Source: Methylomonas sp. MK1
GTDB lineage: Bacteria > Pseudomonadota > Gammaproteobacteria > Methylococcales > Methylomonadaceae
Assembly: GCF_000365425.1 (NCBI RefSeq)
Contig: NZ_AQOV01000002.1
Coordinates: forward strand, 682,001 to 746,000
Direction: 5' to 3'
Length of the DNA: 64,000 nucleotides
In this document: positions 1-12,000 of the stretch, piece by piece
Position numbering within the stretch: position 1 is the first letter of the stretch
Layout of the letters: each line of letters starts with the position of its first letter
Notes under the pieces: model-generated
Told to the model about the DNA's origin: nothing
What the model saw: only the letters and a program-made list of their open reading frames with translations
The model's database searches: none
Translations under genes and position numbers: made by a program

Positions 1-147
1 TCCTTCACCCCCTGGCATGCCTTGCCGGAACACCGGCCGCTGGGCGGCGTCAATCGGGCGCGTAGAGTGGTTTACAACGCCATTTCTGCGTTTCGGCATG
101 AGCGTAATAACGTGCCCAGAACCGAGCCGAATAGTTGGGATATTTAA
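1..147 (+). CDS. Catalase-family protein, C-terminal end (partial)
   Basis: The window opens inside a reading frame that runs to a TAA at 145-147 (48 residues visible). The visible end contains [18 protein letters not shown] and FRHERN, which I recognise as the C-terminal signature of the catalase-related y4iL-like haem proteins rather than of classical KatE/KatA. Haem ligand and active-site residues lie upstream of the window, so activity cannot be judged. The frame is clean and ends normally, before the mobile region that follows. Family assignment is from memory of the motif; a lipoxygenase-like or unrelated haem protein is a less likely alternative. Confidence 0.6.
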   Translation, partial: SFTPWHALPEHRPLGGVNRARRVVYNAISAFRHERNNVPRTEPNSWDI

Positions 148-369
148 CTTTAAAGTGTCGCCAACTCAGGCGGTTCTGTCGGTACCTTAAACATCTTAAA
201 TTGACGGCGACTTAACAGCATTCTGACAAGCCAGCGTTTCAAATGCTGGTAGCGGTAGGCATGGAGGTTGGGCTAAGGCACGAAGCCCAACATGAGATGC
301 GTAAAATCCTCCCGCAAATCATCGACAACGCTAGATTAAAAATTACCGATGTTTTGAAGGTCATCCATT
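148..369. other. Intergenic stretch with no gene seen
   Basis: About 220 bases between the catalase-family stop and the DUF2835-like fragment. No frame with coding character was found on either strand. It contains one perfect short inverted repeat (267-291, listed separately). Together with the damaged DNA on the right it looks like decayed sequence beside a mobile element. Confidence 0.4.
267..291. repeat. Short palindrome GTTGGGCT...AGCCCAAC
   Basis: A perfect 8-bp inverted repeat (267-274 and 284-291) around a 9-base loop. Its sequence resembles the small dispersed intergenic palindromes (REP-like) common in many proteobacterial genomes. There is no T-tract, so it is not a convincing terminator. 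Only one copy lies in this window. Confidence 0.45.
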
Positions 370-528
370 TTGGGGTTCGTTGCCTCACCAAAACCTAAGG
401 CCCTGGATCTCAGTTACGACCAATATTTACCTGTCTATAAAGGCATCGCCAAAACCGTGGTGACCGTCGCCGACGACGGTCGGCGCGTCGTATTTCCGGC
501 TGGCAACATTCAACGTTATCTGACTATA
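370..528 (+). pseudogene. DUF2835-like gene fragment, cut by IS630
   Basis: The frame from about 370 reads LDLSYDQYLPVYKGIAK, then DDGRRVVFPAGNIQRYLT. This matches the core of the small DUF2835 family (about 70 residues, function unknown). The frame has no ATG; the first possible start is a TTG at 370, and an in-frame stop lies just upstream at 355-357. The match stops at about residue 48, exactly where the IS630 left end begins (about 529). The sequence beyond the right end of the IS does not restore the missing DUF2835 C-terminus, so the gene is broken and the flank was probably also rearranged. Family call from motif memory. Confidence 0.5.
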
Positions 529-1104
529 GATACGGCCCTATGAAGGTTGAACTTATGTGATCTAAATTCTGTCCGAGCGGCATGGACAAAGAAGACGCAA
601 GAAAACAAACTCTTGAGCAGTTGCACGAAAGGCGAAAGCAAGTGGTGCGATTGCATAACAAAGGCTACAAAGTCATGAAGATCGCTGAGATGAGACGGGG
701 CTAACCTACCCGACCGTACGAAGCGCGATTGACCTGTATCTAGACGGCGGATGGTCAGCGATTCGGCCTGGGCAGCGCGGTCGAACGCCAGGCGAAGGAC
801 GCGTGCTCACGCCCGACCAAGAGAGCAAGATCCAGCGGGCCATCATCGATAAACGCCCAGAGCAGTTGAAAATGGATTTTTGTTTATGGAGCCGAGCGGC
901 GGTGATGCAACTGATTGAGCAGGAATACGGGATCAAACTGCCGGTGCGGACAGTGGGTAAATACCTCAAGCGTTGGGGTTTCACACCACAAAAGCCGATC
1001 AAAAAAGCTTACGAACAGCGGCCAGAAGCCGTCACAGCCTGGCTAGATGAACACTACCCTGCTATTGCCGCCCAAGCCAAGGCCGAAGGCGGCGAAATCC
1101 ACTG

Positions 1105-1123
1105 CACCCACAGGGCACATAAA
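1105..1123 (+). repeat. 19-bp palindromic insert in transposase, copy 1
   Basis: Inserted between the codons for H and W/G of the motif GGEIHWGDETAL. It contains ACCCACAGGGCACATAAA and is nearly palindromic around CCC-ACA-GGG. Removing exactly 19 bases restores the transposase frame. A sister insert lies at 1254-1273. Confidence 0.6.
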
Positions 1124-1253
1124 GGGCGATGAAACGGCGCTGACCAACACCGATGTCCGAGGCCGGAGTTATGCGCCAGCGGGCCAAACGCCAGTCACCT
1201 ATGCGCCGGATGGCAAACGGGAAAAATTATCCATGATCGCTACCGTCACCAAC

Positions 1254-1273
1254 TATACCCACAGGGCATAAAA
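1254..1273 (+). repeat. 20-bp palindromic insert in transposase, copy 2
   Basis: Contains ACCCACAGGGCATAAAA, nearly identical to the insert at 1105-1123, and lies where the family should read TVTNQGKARW. It replaces one codon (net +17) and returns the frame to that used before copy 1. It is also an imperfect palindrome around CCC-ACA-GGG. Confidence 0.6.
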
Positions 1274-1514
1274 GGAAAAGCCCGCTGGATGATCATTGAC
1301 GAAGCCTTCAATGCCGATAAATTGATCGAATTTTTGGGAGCCTTGATCAAGGACACCGACAAGAAAGTGTTTTTGATCGTAGACAACCTACGCGTTCACC
1401 GTGCCAAACGGGTCAAAGCCTGGTTGGAAGAGCACAAGGATCAGATCGAAATGTTCTATCTCCCCAGTTGCAGCCCCGAGTTAAACCCGGAGGAACGTTT
1501 GAATGCTGTAGTGG

Positions 1515-2731
<1,217 letters not shown>

Positions 2732-2923
2732 CTATTCGGGTGTCCGTTTTTATTAGACCACTACATGCCGATTTAAAACAAGTCATTGGTAAAAAAGTCC
2801 CCGTCAGAACCAAGGCCAAATTACGCGCTGCCGCCATCGGCCACATGATTCACTTGGCACAATCGCCTGAACGGGTTAAAAGCTTTTTCCAGGACCAGCC
2901 AGTGAAATGTGCCGCTTAAAACT

Positions 2924-5900
2924 TCATGGGGCCGGATCTATAGTTTGGGAATCACCGCTTAAAGGTGTTGAGCTTCTTCCCGTTCCTGCTTTGCTAAACA
3001 TTTTTACTATCTCTTCAGCTGGGACGGGTTTGCTGAGCAAATATCCTTGAATTTCATCGCAGCCGTAATCAGCCAAAATATCGAATTGGCTTTGGGTTTC
3101 TACGCCTTCGGCAATTACCGTCATGTTCATGGAATGGGCAATGTTGATCAACATCTTGACGATTTTTTGGTCGTTCTCGTCATGGCAAATATCGATGATG
3201 AACGATCTGTCGATCTTTAAGTTGTCTACCGGCAGGTTTTTCAGGTAGCTCAAAGAGGAATAGCCGGTGCCGAAATCATCAATCGATATTGCAATGCCTC
3301 GGCTACTGAGGCGCTTCAACGCCGTCAATGCTGCCTGGAAATTATTCATCAACGTGGTTTCCGTTACTTCCAATTCCAGTTGCCTTGGTGCGATTTGGTA
3401 TTCTGCGATGATGGCAAGGACTTTTTCAACAAAATCGTCTTGTTTCAACTGTACCGCGGATAAGTTGACGGCAATTTTGCGATTCATAAAGCCCATCTCC
3501 TCCCACTGTTTGAGTTGCTGGCATGCCGTTCTGATTACCCATTCGCCCATTGCAACAATTAGGCCTCGTTGTTCGGCAAAGTCGATAAATTCAAAAGGTA
3601 CAAGTAGTCCTTTGCTGGGATGCCGCCACCGAATCAGGGCTTCTACCCCCACGATAGCTTGGGTGGCGATGTCCATTTTGGGTTGGTAAAACAATTCCCA
3701 CTCTTGGTTCTGAACGGCTCTGCGCAATTCTTTATCCAAGTGCAGATGCTTGATGGAGAGTGCCTGCATCTGGTTGTCAAAAAATTGAAAGCCGGTTTCA
3801 GATGATGCCTTTTTACAGAACGTTTTCGCCGTGATGGCATTGTTGATTAGGTCATCAACCGAGTTTGCATCGGACGGATACACACTGATGCCGATGTGGC
3901 CGGTAATATAGATACTGTTGCGGTCAATATCGATTGGATCGGCTAAAGCATCCATCAGACGCTCGACCATCCAGGTAACCGCTTCCTTATTCGACAGTTC
4001 CGGAATTAACACCGCGAATACATCGCCGCCGATTCGGGAAAGCGTCAAGCGCGAGATGTCGTCGCTTTTTCTGAAGGTGAGGTTCAAGCGGTCGGCAATT
4101 TCTTTTAAAACCTTGTCGCCGACCGTCCGGCCTAGGGTTGCGTTAATCATGCCGAACATACCGATATCGATCACAAATATGGCCGCCAAATGGCTATATC
4201 GATGCCCTCTTTCAATGACTTGATTGACCCGGTCGTAAAATAAAACCTGATTCGGCAATCCGGTAAGATTGTCGTAGTGTTTGGAATAATCCAGTTCCGT
4301 CGAGATTTGCGAGGCTATTTGTTCAAGTTCATCAACTCTTAGCTGCAATTTGGACACTTCGCTATCATCCTTATCAGCATCTATTTGCGTTGCGAGTGGA
4401 TTTTTTGCGGCGGGCTGTGCGTCGGATTTAACTTTTTCGGCAAATTCGTTTTGTAGTTGCCAGCGCTCGACGCGGTTCCGGCCCGATTCCTTGGCAACAT
4501 ATAACGCTTCATCGGCAAATTTGTTGAGTTCGCTCGGGTCTTCCGGTTGGTCTAGGATACTGGCGACACCCAAGCTGGCGGTTACCCATGGTCCATTCTC
4601 GTAACGGGCGACAGATTCCGATTTGATGCGTAAGCGGATCCGTTCGGCCACCGTAATGGCTTCGTCAACGCTTAAGCCGGGCAGCACGATGCAAAACTCT
4701 TCGCCGCCATAGCGGCCAACCAAATCAATTTTGCGGGTGTTGGTGGTTAATATTTCGGCCAGCAATTTGATGATGACGTCACCGGTCGCATGACCGTAGT
4801 TATCGTTAACCAGTTTGAAATGGTCGATGTCGACCATAATGCAGGATAGCTCCAAATTGTTTTGCAGTGCATCGGCAAACGCTTTTTCAAACAGTTCGTT
4901 AAATGCCCGCCGATTTAAGCAACCGGTCAGAGAGTCTCGAGTCGCTAGGAAGTGCAATTCCTTGTTTTGCTCTTTAACCTGAGCCTGGCTTTCCTCCAAA
5001 CTGCTGACCATGGTTTGCAATTTGGTATTGCGTTCTTCTATTTCGGTAATGTCATCCAGCGTGATCAACACCCCTTGAGCGGCATCGTTGCCACCAAGAA
5101 TGGGCGATGCATTGATCACGAATTTAAATGTGCCGTTGCCAGGGCTAAGCAATTTTAGATGCGCGCCAATCGAACTTTTGCCGGTTTTTAAAACAGTTTG
5201 CCAGGGCAGGTAGGTGTCGGTAGTCGAATCGTCGGCGCTTTTCCATTTTAATTGCGAGGCCTTTTTCCCCAGCAAAGCAGCCATGGGGCTGGCGATCTTT
5301 TTCAGAAAGGCATTATTGGCCAACACAATTTGCTCGTGCTCATCAATAATGATGACGCCCTCGGCCAGCGTATCGAAAGCCGCGTTGACCCTGTCGGGAA
5401 TCACGGCGCTGGGGTCGAGTACTTTCAAGGTTCTGAGCATGAACGTCAGGTAAATAAAAAAGCCGACAACCAAAAAGAATATCGCCATTTTAAAACTAGG
5501 GTGTTCAAGAAAATCCGAAGCCGATTCTCCGGCTATTGGCGCGAATTTAAATTCAATATCGCCCCATTTTTCCGAGTCGCGAAAAATAGGCACCACCAAA
5601 TGGGTGGAAGTGGATTTTTGGCTATCGTAATCGGCCCATTCCTTAACGTGATCGTTGACTTGAAAAATTAATTGGTCGTTTTGCAAGCGGATTCCGGCGG
5701 AACGAATTTCCGGGTTTCTTTTGATCAGGGCATTCAGCATTCGCTCAATGCGGTGTGGGTCTTGATCGGGGGCGATGGTGGAAAATTGAATGGCCAGCGC
5801 TTCGCTGACTTGTTTGCGCGACTCCAACATAAATTTGGATTTATCCGGCATGAACCCCAACATTTCCGCCGTAAACAGCAAGCAGATACTGATTAGTGCT

Positions 5901-5962
5901 AAAGCCAGGCTGATGCGCATTGCCGGCAATAAAAGTCCAACCGTCTTTTTTAGGGTGTCCAT
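2924..5962 (-). CDS. Membrane PAS-GGDEF-GGDEF-EAL c-di-GMP enzyme
   Basis: 1012 residues. TM1 (about 15-37) and TM2 (about 157-177) enclose a ~115-residue periplasmic sensor region. A PAS domain (about 190-310) and short coiled coil follow. GGDEF1 has an intact GGEEF (419-423), so diguanylate cyclase activity is likely. A second GGDEF-like domain is degenerate (GGDVF, 645-649). The EAL domain keeps EALIRW (774-779), NLSAVQL, EVTETT, DDFGTGYSS, the KIDRSF lysine and AEGVE, so phosphodiesterase activity is also plausible. It lies 61 bases downstream of the giant surface-protein gene on the same strand, which suggests c-di-GMP control of that protein. The last residues (about IDPAP and stop) come from the IS630 end; without the IS the frame would end TIVR and stop. 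Net enzymatic direction cannot be told. Confidence 0.93.
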   Translation of the reverse strand: MDTLKKTVGLLLPAMRISLALALISICLLFTAEMLGFMPDKSKFMLESRKQVSEALAIQFSTIAPDQDPHRIERMLNALIKRNPEIRSAGIRLQNDQLIFQVNDHVKEWADYDSQKSTSTHLVVPIFRDSEKWGDIEFKFAPIAGESASDFLEHPSFKMAIFFLVVGFFIYLTFMLRTLKVLDPSAVIPDRVNAAFDTLAEGVIIIDEHEQIVLANNAFLKKIASPMAALLGKKASQLKWKSADDSTTDTYLPWQTVLKTGKSSIGAHLKLLSPGNGTFKFVINASPILGGNDAAQGVLITLDDITEIEERNTKLQTMVSSLEESQAQVKEQNKELHFLATRDSLTGCLNRRAFNELFEKAFADALQNNLELSCIMVDIDHFKLVNDNYGHATGDVIIKLLAEILTTNTRKIDLVGRYGGEEFCIVLPGLSVDEAITVAERIRLRIKSESVARYENGPWVTASLGVASILDQPEDPSELNKFADEALYVAKESGRNRVERWQLQNEFAEKVKSDAQPAAKNPLATQIDADKDDSEVSKLQLRVDELEQIASQISTELDYSKHYDNLTGLPNQVLFYDRVNQVIERGHRYSHLAAIFVIDIGMFGMINATLGRTVGDKVLKEIADRLNLTFRKSDDISRLTLSRIGGDVFAVLIPELSNKEAVTWMVERLMDALADPIDIDRNSIYITGHIGISVYPSDANSVDDLINNAITAKTFCKKASSETGFQFFDNQMQALSIKHLHLDKELRRAVQNQEWELFYQPKMDIATQAIVGVEALIRWRHPSKGLLVPFEFIDFAEQRGLIVAMGEWVIRTACQQLKQWEEMGFMNRKIAVNLSAVQLKQDDFVEKVLAIIAEYQIAPRQLELEVTETTLMNNFQAALTALKRLSSRGIAISIDDFGTGYSSLSYLKNLPVDNLKIDRSFIIDICHDENDQKIVKMLINIAHSMNMTVIAEGVETQSQFDILADYGCDEIQGYLLSKPVPAEEIVKMFSKAGTGRSSTPLSGDSQTIDPAP

Positions 5963-6023
5963 GCTCTTAAATGCTGCGATGCCGGAATAGTAAATCCAAA
6001 CTCAAGCAAACCGTTTCTGATAA

Positions 6024-9000
6024 TCACCGGGTGTCTTCAGATTGGGAAGATACAGAGTCAAGCTCATTAGCTTCATGGTCTTTTGCCGGCCTTGATTTTT
6101 TGACTGACCTCATTATGGGCAATGGATCAAAGCGTTTCAGTAACGGCACCGTAGACATAAAGCTGGCCATTAGCGACCCAGCCCGCAAGATCCAGCTGAC
6201 AAATCCGGCAGTGAGGCCGGCGCTGGTCCCCAGAATGATTTTAATGTTTACCGGATTGGCGTCGGCCACAACCGTAGGGTCGCTCATTTGCTTGCGAATG
6301 TTTTCCAATCTGTTCCAAAACTCCATTTCTTCTTGCTCACTTAAAGCAGTCTGGCTATCAATCCTGTATTCTTCGACCAATGGAATTCTGGATTGGAAGT
6401 GGTATTTTCGGCTATTTTCGCTGCTGCCTTGTGGTTCACTCTTATTCGAGTCTATCAGTCCGGATAACCGTGGGCTATTTCCATCGTTAATCCATGTGCT
6501 GGGTTCTAGGATAAATTGATTGCCTGTTGCCTGATTATCTCGGCCTGGTTGTCGGGTTAGTTGCTCAATTGGGGTGTTCAAATCGACAACGACCGCAAAT
6601 TGATCGGTGGAAACGTGGTGACTTGCTGAGATATTCGTTTGAGCGTTGTCTCCCTGATTTTTATCATTTAAACCATTTTTTTGGTTATATGTGATGATGT
6701 CGCGCAAAGTATTCGTTGTGTCGTTAGATGCACTATAGTCAATGCTGGCGGCCATTGTGGTAGAGCTGGCGGAACCGTCACTGACGGTGACATCAAAATT
6801 CGGTGCGACTTTATTCCCGTCATCGACAAACTGCACCTGGCCGGCGCTTAGCTGAGCGGTCGTAAAGCTGGTGATCGGCGTATTTGCTGCCGACGTCAAT
6901 TGGAAGTAGCCGCCGGACACACTGCTGACTGTGTAAGTGAAGCTGGTGTTGTCGGGGTCGGTCACACCGAAGTTGGCGGCCGATAGGGTGACGGTCTCGC
7001 CTTCGTTAAAGGTCAGGTTGGCGCTGCTGATTACCGGGGCGTCGTTGCTGGCGGTGATACTCAGCGTGCCTGACACCACATTGCTGGTCCCGCCATCACC
7101 ATCAGTCACATATCCTTGCAAGGTACGCACCAAGCTTGACGGCGCGTCCGAGACATTCTGATAGCTAATGTTACGACCCAAGGCCTGCACAGCGGCCACG
7201 CTGGCATTGCTGGTAAAGCTGATGACCAAAGGCGTCGCGCCGTCAGTACCGCCGGTGAAACTGCCGATGACGACGCCGGAGTAGGTGACATCGTTACCCG
7301 ACAAGCCGATTTGTCCACTGGCCGTACCTTGGTTGCGGATAGACAGACGATCTTCCGCTTGACCGTTAGTGCTAAACTCAATCACCATCTGGCCGTCGTC
7401 AAAATTTGTCAAGTCGGCATCGGTTACCGTCGCATTGGGCGCCAATATAACGGCCCCGGCATTTTCCGGATAACTGACATTGCTGGTGGCAAAACTTAAC
7501 ACCGGCGCATCGTTGACCGGATTGATAGTCACGGCGACGGTAGCGGTCTCGGTGGCGCCGCCGGATGTCACGCTATAACTAAAACTGGTGGCGCCGTTAC
7601 TGTTGGCAGTGGGCGTGAAGGTCAAGGTGCCGTTGGCATTTAGCGTGACGTTGCCGTCGGTGATGGCGACCGTTTGACCGCTACTGATGTTGATGCCGTC
7701 GATAGCCGAAATATACCGGCCTGAATTCTCAAAGGTATCGTTAGCCAGCGGGTCGAAGGTGACCGGCGTATCTTCATTCGTTGTCACGCTGTCATTTGCA
7801 ATGTCCGCGACGGCCGAGATCAAGCCGCTGATAGTGTCGCTATCCGACAAAGCGCCGCCGGAGCCGGAATTGCCATTGTCCGTAGTCACCACAGTGAAAG
7901 AAACCGCGCCGTTATCGTTATAGTCAGCAGTGGTGGTAAACACCGGCGCAGTTGCCGCCGACGCAAAATAGGCGTTGATCGACGCTACATCGCCGGAGAG
8001 CACCAAGCTATTGGTGCCGCTACCGCTGATCGTGACACCGCCAGCTGATGTTGCCGAAAAAACACCCGCTGCCGTGCTTACCGACAAGGTGCTGGTAACA
8101 GTTCCCGAACCGCTATCAACATCGGAGATGACGACCGAGCCGAGCATTTGAATCACCGAGTCTTCCGGCACGCTGGTGCCATCGCCGTAAACGGTATTGA
8201 CCGGCGCATCGTTCACGGCGGTAATGTTGATCGTGGCGACATCAAAGCCAGTCAGCGCGCCGCCCGAACCGGTGTTGCCTTGGTCGTTAACGCTCAAGGT
8301 TAAGGTATCGGTGGCGGGCGGCGTATCGGAATTGATGATATAGCTCAACGATCCGCTGGCATTTCCGGCCAGCAGATCGTTGATTTGGCTGAGGCTGCCG
8401 GTCAACGTGATGGAACTGGTGCCGGAGCCGGAAACGGTAACCCCCGTCGTACCCGCATTGGCTGTCAATGTGCCAGATACCACCGAGACAGTCGCTTGCA
8501 CGTTGGAGCTACCCGCGTCGACATCCGCGATATTTAGCCCGGTGCCGTGCAGGGTTAGGCTGGTTTGTTCGGTAGCGCTATAGCTGGCTGGGGTTATCGT
8601 TGCAGTCGGCGCATCGTTGATCGGATTGACTGTAATTACCTGAGTCGCCGTTGCGATCAAACCGCCGCCGGTTCCGGTATTGCCTAAATCATTCAGCGTA
8701 AATTCCATACCGCCTGGCCCACTGTAGTTGGGGGCCGGCATGTAATCTATGTTATCCAAAGCGGTGTTAATCGCCGCTAGGGTGCCACGGAACGTCATTG
8801 TGGTATCCGCTGCGCCATCGCCAACGGAAAATGTCAATCCGACCAACCCGCCTAAAGTGACTGTGCCGCTAATAGCGGAAATCGTCATCTCCAGATTTGC
8901 GGAACCGGCATCAACGTCAGAGATCGTAATGGCATTGCCAATCCAAGCCGAAAAGCGCTTTACCACGTCTTCATCGGTAGTTCTCGCGCTAACGACATTG

Positions 9001-12000
9001 ATTACAGGTGCATCGTTCACCGCATTGATGCTTACGGTGGTGTTACCACTGGTGGTTAGAGCGCCACCACCACCCTGGGCACCGGCATTGACATCACTGA
9101 AGGTCCAGTCGATCTGCACGCTGGCCGGCGGCGTGTCGCTCCAGTTCCAATACACGGTGTTGCGCATCAAAGTGTTGACCCGGTCATTGGTCGCGTTGGC
9201 GCCAAAAGTAATTTCCATCTGCCCGCCGGTGAAGGTGTAGGTACCGACCTGGACGCCGCCGACATAAACGTCGGCGCCGCTGACCGTGACGGTGATGCCG
9301 TCGAACGCCAACGCGTCCTCGGCATTGGCGCCGCCGTGGCGGGCCAGGGTCAATGTCGAACCGTTGAAATTGTTAGTACCGGACAACTCGGCATCGAAAA
9401 GCGTCACGTCGGCGTCAAGGACCACCGCCGAACCGTTTTCGATAAAGGTAGGCGCGCCATTCAGGTTAGCGAACACCGGCGCATCATTAACGGCGGTAAT
9501 GTTGATGGTCAGCGTATTGGCCGTGCTATCCAGGGTTTGTCCGCCGCCATAGCTACTACCATCGTCCACGATACTGAATAAAAAGCTGGTTGCTGCGGTG
9601 CTATTGGTAGCCGGTGTGTAGGTCAATTTTCCAGATTGAATGTCCGCGGCACTGTTTGCGTCCAACTCTTGCACGGCAACGCCATTCAAATACAGTGTGC
9701 CGGAGGCGGGCAGAGATTCGATCCAGACCTGGCTGAGATTGTTACCGTCGACATCGGTGAACGGAAAATTGGCGGTGGTAAAGGTGTAAGCAGTATCCTC
9801 GGTCACCGTAATCGTTTGGTCTTGTCCGACCGGTGCACTGTCCGGTGTTTCCGTGATAACAGCATTGGAAAATTCCGAGGTTTCGTAAAAAGTCGAATAA
9901 CTGGAATGGGTGCGGGTAGCGGTAACGGTAAGGTACTGGCCAGTCGCTAGGCGGGCATCTGAGAAATTAAATTGAATATTGACGGTTCCTGAACTGCCAA
10001 CCGCCATGTTAACGGCGTTGAGAAAGGTCGGTCCCTCGCCGCTGGCCGTGGTATCCGAATAAACTTCGATGCGGTAATAGCTGTTAGCCGCCCCATTATA
10101 GGTACCGCTCAAGGTTAAATTGGTGCCATTCACAGTCGCGCGGGTTAGCACCATCGTGTTCAACAGACTATTGGGACCGCTATCGACATCGCCCGCGTCG
10201 TTGGCTGTAGCGCCATCGTCGCCCAGGTCGATGCCAAGTCGGGTATTGCCGTAAATGCTATTCTCTAAAAAGACGTTGCTGGAGCTAGTACCCACAACCG
10301 TTATGCCCACGTCATTGTTGGCGATGATATTGCCTGCACCGGCCGCCGTGCCGCCGATCAAGTTACTGCTGGCGGAATTTTCAATAGCAACCCCTTGAAT
10401 ACCGTTCCCCAACGCTGTCACACCATCCGTGCTAACCCCTATGTAGTTGCCTTGAACGACAGTACCGGTGGTGCCGTTATCGCTGATATAGACGCCGGCC
10501 TCGGTATTGCCTGCAATGATGTTGCGTGCCGCCGCCGTGATGCCGCCAATTACGGTGTTGTCGGCACCGCCGATCACTGAAATCCCATCCCAACTGTTTG
10601 CCAAACCGGCATTGCCGGATACGTCGGTACCAATATAGTTACCTTGGATGACATTGTTGTCGGCACTTTCGCCGTTGATAAAAACGCCGGAGTAACTGTT
10701 ACCTGAGAGCAGGTTGCCGGCGCCGCTTGCAGTGCCGCCGACAGTATTTCCAGATGATTCGATGGTGATGCCGGAATTAGCGTTGCCCAAGTCTACAGTA
10801 CCGGAAATGTCGGTACCGATGTAGTTGCCGGTGATGACGTTACCGGTAGCTGAGCTACCGGTCAGCGTAATGCCAGAGCCGTTGTTACCGGAAATGAAGT
10901 TACGTGCAGCGGCGGTTGTGCCGCCGATGGTGTTGTTGGCCGACTGCACGTAAATACCGCCGGCGGCATTGGCTATTGCTGCGGTACCGGCGGCATTGAG
11001 ACCGATCAGGTTGCCAGCAACCAGCGTGTTGCTGGCGGGTGCTTCCAATTGAATGCCCACCCAGTTGGTGGTACCGCTGATGACATTGCCTTCGCCAGCT
11101 ATCGTTCCGCCAATGATGTTACCGGCGGCATTGACCCATATGCCCTGATTGGCATTGCCCACGGCATTGGCGCCGGTCACATCGGTGCCAATGTAGTTGC
11201 CTTTGATTTGGTTGCCGGTGGCCGAACCGTTGTCGGTACTCAAGCCGATACCGATACCAGTATTACCGGAAATCACGTTGCGATCCGCCACCGAGCTGCC
11301 GCCGATGATGTTATTGGCCGAATTCCAAATACCAATACCTGCGGAGTTACCCGCCGCGCCGGTACCGGCGGCGTTAAGACCGATCCAGTTGCCGGCGACG
11401 GTATTGCCGTTACTGCCGGAAATCTCAATGCCGGTGCCGGCAAAATTTTGAATCACCAGGCCGCGGATGGTACTGCCGTCGCTGCCGCCGTAGAGTTGGA
11501 TGCCATTTTGTATGTTCCCTGCGCCGTTTAATACAATGGCAGGTCGACTGCCATTGGCGCTAAAACTATCGTCGCTGGTGGCGTCCAGCACAATTGTGCT
11601 GGTTATGGTCAGCGCTGAGGTCAGATTGATGGTATGCACCGACGTGCCGCTGATGCCGAAATAAATATAATTCGGGCCGGCGGTATTGTTGGCAGCGGCA
11701 ATCGCCTCCCGCAACGAGATGCCGTCGCCGCCGTCGCTGGCAATCAATGCGCTGATCGAACTGGTATTGGCACCTGCGCTGATAGTATCCGAGGTGTTGG
11801 TAACGACAATGGCGCCGACATGCACATCCAGGGTGTCGGTGTCCGTTAAAGTACCGCCTGTACCGGCGTTACCTTGATCGCTGGTGGTCATGGTCAATTG
11901 AGCCAGGCCACGGTAATTGCTATCGGGGGTAAAGGTCAGACCATTATTCAGTGCGGTATTGATTGCCGCCACTGTGCCGGAATAGCTCATGCTGCCGCTA

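Noticed and set aside
2924..5962. LapD identity for the GGDEF-EAL protein
   Set aside because: LapD has HAMP and degenerate GGDEF and EAL sites; this protein has PAS, an intact GGEEF and an intact EAL set.
10230..11640. CRISPR-like regular repeats
   Set aside because: The periodicity is that of beta-helix coding units in an open frame, with diverged copies and no constant spacers.
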